The position numbers and the translations under genes were made by a program. Positions 7,273 to 12,788 of a DNA stretch of 14,402 bases are shown one piece after another. Position 1 is the stretch's first letter. The number at the start of each line of letters is the position of its first letter. The stretch is from Bdellovibrionaceae bacterium UBA2316 (GTDB lineage Bacteria > Bdellovibrionota > Bdellovibrionia > Bdellovibrionales > Bdellovibrionaceae). Where the stretch lies: contig DDVI01000030.1 of assembly GCA_002345205.1 (NCBI GenBank), positions 1 to 14,402 of the forward strand, written 5' to 3'. The notes beneath the pieces are model-generated. The model was not told the DNA's origin. It did not search any database and saw nothing but the letters and a program-made list of their open reading frames with translations.

Positions 7273-8382
7273 ATGGGAATTATTTTTCACATAACAAATA
7301 AAAATGAATATGAAAAAGTCCAAAAGACTGGGTCCTACAAGCACATCTCGCTTGATAAAGAAGGATTTATCCATTGTTCTCAACATTATCAAGTCTGCGA
7401 AGTTGCTGATTTTATCTTTAAAAACCAAAAGGACCTTATCCTTTTGGCGATTGATGAAGCAAAATGTAAGCATGAAATTAAATATGAAGGTCCATCATGG
7501 AATACCTTTCCACATATTTACGGCGAATTGAATACTGATGCCGTCGTTCGCACTTTTGATTTCAACGCATCCCAAGAAGGCTTTTATTTTCCCACTGAAG
7601 CGTTGGATTTAGTTGTTCAACAACTTTCACAAGAGCCTAACGGACCTCTTTATAAACTTTCAAAACATTACGATGCGATGAATGGTTCTGTCGGTAAAGA
7701 TATAGATTTTTACGTTCGCTATGCGAAGCAAAAAAATGGCTCTGTTTTAGATTTAGCATGTGGTTCAGGACGTTTTTCAATCCCCATTGCCAAATCAGGG
7801 CTTAATGTTTCAGGTCTAGACCTATCCAAAACCATGTTGGCTCTGGCAAAAGAAAAGGCGGATAAAGAAAACCTAAAAATTGATTTTAGACTAGGCGATA
7901 TTCGCATGTTCAATTTTGGGAAAAAATTTGATTTTATTTTTTGTGGATTTAATTCGTCTCAACATTTACATGAGGAAAAAGAATACCGCAGTTTTTTAGA
8001 ATCAGTGAAAGAACACCTTAACCAAGATGGTCTTTTTGCTTTTGATGTTTTTAACCCCAGCATTTCCATGCTCAATAGAAAGGCATCCGATAAGTTTTTA
8101 GTCTCAAAATATAAAGACCCAGAAGATGGGCAAGAAATAGAAGTTTGGGAATACCCATCCTATAATTCAGCAAAGCAACTTTCGTCGTTTGATTTTCATT
8201 ACATTAAAAATGGCGTTCTTCTCTTTGAAGAAAAATTTTCGTTGAGAAATTACTTCCCATTGGAAATGGATATTCTTTTAAGAAATAATGGTTTTGATAT
8301 TATCCAAAAATTCGGCGGATATGATGACGGTCCATTTAGACCTGAAAGCATGAAGCAGATTTTTATCTGTAAGCCTTATTAA
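7273..8382 (+). CDS. DUF952 domain fused to SAM-dependent methyltransferase
   Basis: A 369-residue two-domain protein. Residues 1-~112 match DUF952: 'IFHITNKNEYE', 'ISLDKEGFIHCS' (25-36), 'QVCEVADFIF', 'LILLAIDE' and 'FPHIYGEL' (79-86). From memory, DUF952 is placed with ADP-ribosyltransferase-like folds, but its activity is not established. Residues ~130-369 are a class I methyltransferase: motif I 'VLDLACGSGRF' (158-168), the acidic 'GLDLS' (181-185) that binds the SAM ribose, 'GDIRMF' (208-213), and 'FDFIFCGFNSSQHL'. A full C-terminal beta region follows. The start is ATG 7273 with AAGGTG upstream. The N-terminal domain normally stands alone at about this length, so the fusion is unusual. 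The substrate is unknown. A 395-base stretch with one small gene follows. Confidence 0.9.
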   Translation: MGIIFHITNKNEYEKVQKTGSYKHISLDKEGFIHCSQHYQVCEVADFIFKNQKDLILLAIDEAKCKHEIKYEGPSWNTFPHIYGELNTDAVVRTFDFNASQEGFYFPTEALDLVVQQLSQEPNGPLYKLSKHYDAMNGSVGKDIDFYVRYAKQKNGSVLDLACGSGRFSIPIAKSGLNVSGLDLSKTMLALAKEKADKENLKIDFRLGDIRMFNFGKKFDFIFCGFNSSQHLHEEKEYRSFLESVKEHLNQDGLFAFDVFNPSISMLNRKASDKFLVSKYKDPEDGQEIEVWEYPSYNSAKQLSSFDFHYIKNGVLLFEEKFSLRNYFPLEMDILLRNNGFDIIQKFGGYDDGPFRPESMKQIFICKPY

Positions 8383-8524
8383 AAAAGTCTTCAATTTTTC
8401 AATTCCTAACGCTTCCACATTCACAAAAATTGGATTTTGACTCTTAACAAAGTCATGCCCTAACGGTCATTAAACTTTGCCGAGCAAAGTCAGCATGTAT
8501 ATTTCTTTTTGCGAGTGTTCGCTT
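8383..8524. other. Intergenic region with inverted repeat and possible promoter
   Basis: No gene is seen here. It contains a perfect 7-base inverted repeat with a 3-base loop (ACTTTGC-CGA-GCAAAGT, 8474-8490), not followed by a T-tract, so it is more likely an operator than a terminator. A weak promoter can be drawn as TTGCCG (8477-8482) and TATATT (8498-8503), but the 15-base spacing is short. If used, it would start transcription just before the hairpin at 8525. No clear terminator follows the methyltransferase gene. Confidence 0.3.
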
Positions 8525-8580
8525 CTCCTTTTGTCGTTGTCCCCAGCCGTGGTTGAGGAACAACTAAAAACAAAAGGAGG
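8525..8580 (+). promoter_or_regulatory. Leader hairpin covering the ribosome binding site of the 53-aa gene
   Basis: CTCCTTTTGT (8525-8534) is a perfect complement of ACAAAAGGAG (8570-8579), which contains nearly all of the AAGGAGG Shine-Dalgarno (8574-8580) of the gene starting at 8586. An inner stem GTTGT (8536-8540) / ACAAC (8560-8564) extends it, with two further C-G pairs possible past a bulge. Folding would block ribosome entry, so the leader could be a translational switch. A similar layout precedes the minus-strand replication operon (11346-11399). The pairing is read directly; control is inferred. Confidence 0.55.
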
Positions 8581-8585
8581 TTCCC

Positions 8586-8747
8586 TTGAAAAATGAAATC
8601 AAGTTCATCAATCCAGAGAAAATCTCTGTCGCTAAAAATGGGTCTCTATTGATTTGGATTTCTAAATCCGTAGTCATTAGTCTTCACCCTAACTATTTGG
8701 CGAAGATTTTATCTAATAACGAAATTAAAAAAGCCGTAGGGGAATAA
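8586..8747 (+). CDS. Small 53-aa protein with TTG start
   Basis: Fifty-three codons from TTG 8586, with a perfect AAGGAGG five bases upstream. An ATG at 8593 is out of this frame and gives only 19 codons, so TTG is the better choice. The peptide has alternating charged and hydrophobic stretches ('LLIWISKSVVISLHPNYLAKIL') and no recognised family. Its stop codon forms part of the loop of a strong terminator, which supports a real transcript ending here. The leader hairpin and the rare start codon both suggest low, controlled expression. It might be a regulatory peptide or a small DNA-binding protein. Confidence 0.6.
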   Translation: MKNEIKFINPEKISVAKNGSLLIWISKSVVISLHPNYLAKILSNNEIKKAVGE

Positions 8748-8759
8748 CCTACGGCTTTT
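8729..8759 (+). terminator. Rho-independent terminator overlapping the 53-aa gene stop
   Basis: GCCGTAGG (8733-8740) pairs with CCTACGGC (8748-8755) around a 7-base loop that contains the TAA stop codon (8745-8747). A-T pairs (AAAA 8729-8732, TTTT 8756-8759) lengthen the stem and provide T-tracts in both directions. The GC-rich stem and T-tract are typical. Confidence 0.85.
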
Positions 8760-8777
8760 CTGGAAAGGATTATATTT

Positions 8778-9044
8778 ATGGACTGGAAATTTATCTTGGA
8801 AAAAGTCAGCGAAACATCATGGCATATTGCTATTATGGTTTCTGTCGTATCGCTTTTAAAATTGGGGATTATTCAATGGACTCTTGTGAAAATTGCTTCC
8901 ATCAAAGTCTCACGCATTGAGATTAGGAAAGGTCAGCGAACCGCCTCTTTTTCTAATCCAGATGAAAATGCCAAGGTCATTGAAATCTTAAAGAATGGAA
9001 ATGATATTGATGTGGATGAGAAATTTTATGATGACGCTTCATAA
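8778..9044 (+). CDS. Small single-pass membrane protein, unknown
   Basis: Eighty-eight residues from ATG 8778, with GGAAAGGA (8762-8769) upstream. One hydrophobic segment near residues 16-38 ('WHIAIMVSVVSLLKLGIIQW') is followed by a charged C-terminal domain with an acidic tail ('NGNDIDVDEKFYDD'). No family is recognised. It is a single gene between two terminators and converges on the Rep gene. It lies on the opposite strand from the replication operon, so it is probably separately expressed. It could be an inner-membrane accessory or exclusion-type protein, but nothing in the sequence shows that. Confidence 0.7.
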   Translation: MDWKFILEKVSETSWHIAIMVSVVSLLKLGIIQWTLVKIASIKVSRIEIRKGQRTASFSNPDENAKVIEILKNGNDIDVDEKFYDDAS

Positions 9045-9057
9045 AATTTGAATAGAG

Positions 9058-9084
9058 TTCCCCCTCTTTACAATAGAGGGGGAA
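9058..9084. terminator. Shared terminator of convergent genes
   Basis: TTCCCCCTCT (9058-9067) pairs with AGAGGGGGAA (9075-9084) around TTACAAT. It lies between the membrane-protein gene (plus) and the Rep gene (minus). The Rep stop codon (9068-9070 on minus) is in the loop. T-tracts are short, so efficiency may be modest. Confidence 0.75.
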
Positions 9085-9991
9085 AAGTGATGGGTTGTTC
9101 AAAAAGCCAACCGTGAGGGCGAGGCTTTTCAGGAAGCCTCACCTCGGTGGCTTCTATAATTCTATTTAAAAAGTCTATTTTTTTACGTTTGTTGAAGTCT
9201 TTAAAAATTTTTAGGGTCAATTCGTCTTCATCAAGATTGAAATTTTCTTTGTATCTATTGAGATTTCCCTCTAATTGGATTTCAATTCGCCACACTTCAC
9301 ACTTGCTAAAAGGTGAAAGGCGGTTCGCCATGATTTCCTTTTTTGCGATGTCGGGTTCATTTTCTAACTCTTGGCTTTTGTTGTAAATACGAAGTAGGAA
9401 ACCATCCCCCTTGAAGGTCATGCCCGTAAAATTTAATCCTTTCACTTTGTGGGTCTTTCCATACACTCTGGCGTTGCTTGAAAATTTATAATCATACCCA
9501 AATGGTGTCGGAAATAATTTTTTAGCGTCTTTCACAATCAAGGTAATTTGCGCGTCTATCCTTGAAAGTCCATAGTCAATGGGGTCATCAAGTTCTATTC
9601 TCTCAATAAAGGATTGGCGATTTAGACGCTTCACCATTTTTTCAATGAGGGCTTGCCGTTGAAGAAAACTAAAATTCATGGATGCTTTGCCTTGTATTTG
9701 GAAAAGTAAGAATTTAGTCGTAGCCCATAGATAAAGCCCCTTATCGCTTTTCATTCTAAATTCCCCAAAGGATTTTGGGTCAATATGCCATCCATCTCCT
9801 TTGGTTTGGGTAGCGGTCATGGCTTCATTAAGAAATTGTCGCCTTATGTCTTTGTCGCCCATTTTGTGGCACCATAGCGTTGCCGAAGTCCAGTCAATAC
9901 CCAGATGAATAGGAATAAAATCTTCTTCTTGCGATTTTATATGAATGAGATTTTTTAATTGGTCTAACAATGCCACTTGCTCTGGGGTCAT
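9068..9991 (-). CDS. Rep_trans-family replication initiator / NicK-like relaxase
   Basis: A 307-residue protein with the motif set of the Rep_trans family (pT181 RepC, phage RstA, ICEBs1 NicK), enzymes that nick one DNA strand through a Tyr to start rolling-circle replication or transfer. Visible are 'LGLSRIDAQITL' (SRIDAQ 143-148, the conserved Arg-x-Asp strand), 'FTGMTFKGDGFLLRIYNKSQELE' split around 188-210 with Tyr203 in the 'YNK' motif, and 'EVWRIEIQLEG' (232-242). The N-terminal ~60 residues resemble the dimer/DNA-recognition region. The gene overlaps the preceding FtsK-like gene by 4 bases. Rolling-circle initiator and conjugative relaxase are close relatives here, so both roles are possible; the gene context favours the NicK type. 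Which Tyr is catalytic cannot be decided by eye. Confidence 0.83.
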   Translation of the reverse strand: MTPEQVALLDQLKNLIHIKSQEEDFIPIHLGIDWTSATLWCHKMGDKDIRRQFLNEAMTATQTKGDGWHIDPKSFGEFRMKSDKGLYLWATTKFLLFQIQGKASMNFSFLQRQALIEKMVKRLNRQSFIERIELDDPIDYGLSRIDAQITLIVKDAKKLFPTPFGYDYKFSSNARVYGKTHKVKGLNFTGMTFKGDGFLLRIYNKSQELENEPDIAKKEIMANRLSPFSKCEVWRIEIQLEGNLNRYKENFNLDEDELTLKIFKDFNKRKKIDFLNRIIEATEVRLPEKPRPHGWLFEQPITFPPLL

Positions 9992-11055
9992 GGCTTGCTC
10001 CCAGTCGTTGGCGTGTAGGCTTTAAAAATAGTCCATTTTCCATCATCAACTAAAACCAATTTTCCTTTGTGGAGGTCATCACGAAACCCAACATCTTTGG
10101 GAACGCCGTAATACTCACAAGTGTAATCACTATGAAGTTTTCCGCTTATGAGGATTGGCAACTGACGAACATCTAATTTTGTTTCTCGTAAAGTGTCCGT
10201 TTGCGTTGCTACAATAAGGAAGATTTCATAGGCTCGTCCAACTCCAAGCAGGTAGTTAAGATTATCAACGATGACTTGAATAACTTGATTACGGGATTTG
10301 TCGGTGGTCTCCCTTAAATCTTGTTGGGCTTCATCCAGAAATATATAAGTTGGATTTCCTTTTACTTTTCTTTTTACTTCTAAACAAACGGCTTCAACCT
10401 GGTGGGAAAATTCGGTCAATCTATCCAAGTCAGTAGAGTCAAATATCTGGTGAGGGGCGTAGTTAGAAAATTCCTGGGGCTTGCTGGTGAGAATTATCTT
10501 TTCACATTCCTCTGGGACTTGCTGGAAAATACTTTTTAGCACATAACTCTTGCCCGAGCCTGGTCTTCCACAAATTCTTATGCCTGATTTATTATGAATG
10601 TTGATGGGAAGGTCATTGTTTAAACCATCAACACCCACACCAAACACAAAAGGCTTTCGTCTTTTTAATGGAAGAGGAATTTCATCTTTGAATTTTTCAA
10701 AGTAAAAAGTAATCCAGTTTCCTTTGGATTTATGCGTAATGACTTTACCTTCAAAAACATGACCGATGAATTTGTATTCGTTCTCAATGTTGTAGTGGAT
10801 ATTTTCATTCAAAATTTTTAACTTTACCCATTTTAAATTGGAATAATTGAAAGTGATAAACGGCTTTGTCCTCATGCTTGGTTCAACAAGTTGTTGGACG
10901 GGTTTTCCATCCACATTGATAAGTTGATGGCGTCCATAGTGCTTTAAACGGTTTTTTATGCGTTTGCGTTGGATGAACCACACGAAAAAAACGATAAGCA
11001 AACCTAACCCCAGATATAACTCTGGGGAGGTTGGAAAATGTTGGAGGTGTTTCAT
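9988..11055 (-). CDS. FtsK/HerA-type DNA translocase (ConQ-like coupling ATPase)
   Basis: A 355-residue membrane ATPase. A single transmembrane helix lies at ~12-28 ('LYLGLGLLIVFFVWF'), then a basic linker and a small beta region. An FtsK-like ATPase domain starts near 138 ('FGVGVDGLNNDLPINI'), with Walker A GRPGSGKS (163-170), Walker B 'YIFLDEAQ' (237-244) and a sensor-like 'FLIVATQTDT'. It lacks FtsK's long linker and gamma domain and fits the TcpA/ConQ/YdcQ group that pumps plasmid or element DNA to a mating channel. Zot-like proteins of filamentous phages were considered, but those have the membrane helix after the ATPase. It overlaps the genes on both sides by 4 bases (ATGA). The start is ATG 11055 on minus. 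Confidence 0.88.
   Translation of the reverse strand: MKHLQHFPTSPELYLGLGLLIVFFVWFIQRKRIKNRLKHYGRHQLINVDGKPVQQLVEPSMRTKPFITFNYSNLKWVKLKILNENIHYNIENEYKFIGHVFEGKVITHKSKGNWITFYFEKFKDEIPLPLKRRKPFVFGVGVDGLNNDLPINIHNKSGIRICGRPGSGKSYVLKSIFQQVPEECEKIILTSKPQEFSNYAPHQIFDSTDLDRLTEFSHQVEAVCLEVKRKVKGNPTYIFLDEAQQDLRETTDKSRNQVIQVIVDNLNYLLGVGRAYEIFLIVATQTDTLRETKLDVRQLPILISGKLHSDYTCEYYGVPKDVGFRDDLHKGKLVLVDDGKWTIFKAYTPTTGSKP
11001..11032. repeat. Bulged hairpin inside the 5' end of the FtsK-like gene
   Basis: AACCT (11001-11005) and AGGTT (11028-11032) flank a perfect CCCCAGA (11008-11014) / TCTGGGG (11021-11027) stem with loop TATAAC. This gives 12 pairs with a 2-base bulge on one side. It lies about 25-55 bases inside the coding region, where the peptide is 'TSPELYLGLG'. 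It could be a structured nick site, an attenuator, or a chance result of Pro/Gly codons. Confidence 0.4.
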
Positions 11056-11336
11056 TTTAAACCGCCATCATTTTTACTTTTCGCAAAAAACTGTTGATGG
11101 TCTTCAAAGGCGATGAACTTAAAGAAGTCTCCATCTTTTCCCTTTGAAATTTCATAGCGAACGATGATGAATTTTTCTCTGGGTGGATTGATTTTCACAT
11201 CCACGAAAAACGCTCGTTCTTGGCGGTTGTCGCCACTTTCATCCCGTTCTACATAAGTGATTACCCACTTATCTTGCTTTTTTGTGAGGGCGATTGATTT
11301 TGGCTCAATGACCTCAACATACATTTTCTTTCTCAT
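11052..11336 (-). CDS. Unknown 94-aa protein, first gene of replication operon
   Basis: No family is recognised with certainty. The residues alternate charged and hydrophobic ('KWVITYVERD', 'RAFFVDVKINPPREKFIIVRYEIS', 'FFKFIAFEDHQQFF'), which suggests a small beta-rich fold. It is followed, with 4-base overlap, by the FtsK-like and then the Rep_trans gene. In ICEBs1 and Tn916-type elements the same place is held by a small protein (HelP, DUF961) that aids helicase movement, so an accessory replication role is a reasonable guess from order only. The start is ATG 11336 on minus, 8 bases after an AAGGAG buried in the hairpin at 11346-11399. An upstream in-frame extension from 11511 crosses the leader and has no good signals. 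Confidence 0.72.
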   Translation of the reverse strand: MRKKMYVEVIEPKSIALTKKQDKWVITYVERDESGDNRQERAFFVDVKINPPREKFIIVRYEISKGKDGDFFKFIAFEDHQQFFAKSKNDGGLK

Positions 11337-11345
11337 GACCTGTTC

Positions 11346-11399
11346 TCCTTGTGATTAAGGAGGTGGGCGAAATTGCTTGGCTCGCTCTAATCACAAGGA
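11346..11399 (-). promoter_or_regulatory. Leader hairpin covering the ribosome binding site of the replication operon
   Basis: TCCTTGTGATTA (11346-11357) and TAATCACAAGGA (11388-11399) are perfect 12-base complements with a 30-base loop. On the minus strand the downstream arm ends in AAGGA, so most of the Shine-Dalgarno AAGGAG (plus bases 11345-11350) of the 94-aa gene is paired. The loop also holds an alternative anti-Shine-Dalgarno (CTCCTT on minus, plus 11357-11362), which could form a competing 6-base hairpin with a 6-base loop. Two exclusive folds are therefore possible, each hiding the site. This would suit control of element copy number. The repeat is also a possible protein-binding operator. 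Confidence 0.6.
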
Positions 11400-11483
11400 A
11401 TAAATGGAAAACATCACGGCTAAAATTGGCTATTTTTTTGAAAAATGGCGTTTTTTTTGCTGAGTGGTTGTTGTGAGGTAAAA

Positions 11484-12764
11484 ATGTATCGCAAAAACCG
11501 CTTATATTCATTTATGGGGGCTATTTTAAGCCTATTGTTAATTAGTTATACAGCACACGCCAATGATGAAAAGCAGGTCTGTTTTGACCCAAGCGTGGTT
11601 TCAAATAAGATTATTTTAGACCAAACGGGTCGGTCATTTGATTATAAGTATAGAATAGTTAGAAAAGCAGAGCAGGGTTTCCCCACTGTTATTTATCTTC
11701 CTGGCGGTCCAGGACAAACAAGCATTGAAGGCATACTGACCCAACCCAAAACAGTTCCGCCAAAGTTTGGTTTAATTTTAACGGACCCCAGAGGTATTGG
11801 TTGTAATTTCAATGAAAATTTAAAGAAGAATGACTTTCAAACACCTTTATTGGCTGGTGATATTCTAAGTATCTTGAAAGATATGTCGCTATCGCCTGAG
11901 CAAACCATTTTATATGGGGCTTCTTATGGAACCGTTCTTGCGACCACAACCGCAGAGTTAAATAATCGTCTTGGTAATAAACCTTTTAAGATGTTGGTTT
12001 TAGAAGGAGTGCTTGGAAAAGCCTTTGTGGGACAAGAGTATCTAAATCAATACGCTATCTCATGGGAAAAGTATGTATCTCGAAAAGGTGGGAATGATTT
12101 TAGAAAAAAAATTTCTTCGGCGGTGATTGTTAATAATTTGGATAAATCTATGTTCGCATCTTTTCTAAATGGCTATCTATTGCTGGGTTCGTGGGGAAAC
12201 ATGGGGCATGTTTTAGATATGCCGTTAGACCTTCTTCAAAATGATTTTAGTAAATTTAAAAATGATTACTATACTCCAAGTCCAAGTCATGACTCCATGA
12301 ACGCCGAGGGGCAGATGTATCTAAACCTCTGGTCGCAAATTTGGTGTAGGGAAATAAGCAACCCAGGAGATGGGCAGGAATTGCTATTTGATAATGGAAA
12401 ATTGATTGTAAGCCAAACGGTCAATGGCAAAAATGATAAATCTTGTGATGGTGCCAAGCCTGATAGATTGTATGATTCTAAAACCATCTCATTGCGAGAA
12501 AAAATCGTTTATTTACAGGGTGAAGATGACCCCGCTACTTCCGCAACACAAGCCTATTATCATTTTGTAAATCAAAAAAAATCCCAAGAAAGAGTATTCG
12601 TTTTATTCAAACAATTAGGTCATGCTCCGTCAGCAGTTATACAAATGCTAATGGCTGGAAAAATGGATTCTATTTGGTATGAGGAATTCAGTGAAAAATC
12701 ATTTGATATTTTGAACGGAACAAGTTTTCAGTTTAAAATTGAACGTAAATTAAAAGGGGAATAA
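11484..12764 (+). CDS. Exported alpha/beta hydrolase, S33 peptidase-like
   Basis: A 426-residue protein from ATG 11484 with GAGGT just upstream; an in-frame ATG at 11445 would add 13 residues but spoils the signal peptide. The signal peptide is basic then hydrophobic ('YSFMGAILSLLLISYTAHAN'), with a likely cut after Ala-His-Ala. The fold matches the tripeptidyl aminopeptidase/proline iminopeptidase group (MEROPS S33): oxyanion-loop GGPG (74-77), 'DPRGIGCN' (101-108), nucleophile elbow GASYG with Ser147, acidic Asp348/349 in 'GEDDPATSATQAYYHF', and His380 in 'LGHAPS'. All three catalytic residues are therefore present. It would act in the periplasm or outside the cell, clipping N-terminal residues from peptides or hydrolysing esters. 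It is a single gene, divergent from the replication operon, and ends at a terminator shared with the integrase. It is best read as cargo. Confidence 0.87.
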   Translation: MYRKNRLYSFMGAILSLLLISYTAHANDEKQVCFDPSVVSNKIILDQTGRSFDYKYRIVRKAEQGFPTVIYLPGGPGQTSIEGILTQPKTVPPKFGLILTDPRGIGCNFNENLKKNDFQTPLLAGDILSILKDMSLSPEQTILYGASYGTVLATTTAELNNRLGNKPFKMLVLEGVLGKAFVGQEYLNQYAISWEKYVSRKGGNDFRKKISSAVIVNNLDKSMFASFLNGYLLLGSWGNMGHVLDMPLDLLQNDFSKFKNDYYTPSPSHDSMNAEGQMYLNLWSQIWCREISNPGDGQELLFDNGKLIVSQTVNGKNDKSCDGAKPDRLYDSKTISLREKIVYLQGEDDPATSATQAYYHFVNQKKSQERVFVLFKQLGHAPSAVIQMLMAGKMDSIWYEEFSEKSFDILNGTSFQFKIERKLKGE

Positions 12765-12776
12765 AATTATTCCCCT
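12755..12776. terminator. Bidirectional terminator between hydrolase and integrase
   Basis: AGGGGAATA (12755-12763) pairs with TATTCCCCT (12768-12776) around a 4-base loop. The hydrolase TAA (12762-12764) overlaps the stem end. On the minus strand the hairpin is followed by TTTTAATTT, and on the plus strand a few bases later by TTTT. It serves converging genes. Confidence 0.8.
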
Positions 12777-12788
12777 ACCTTTTGCTAC

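Noticed and set aside
8477..8503. A confident sigma-70 promoter
   Set aside because: The -35-like and -10-like hexamers are 15 bases apart and the first lies in an inverted repeat, so it is only mentioned in the intergenic entry.
9988..11055. Zot-like filamentous phage assembly protein
   Set aside because: The membrane helix is at the N-terminus before the ATPase, and no coat or minor coat protein genes are present.
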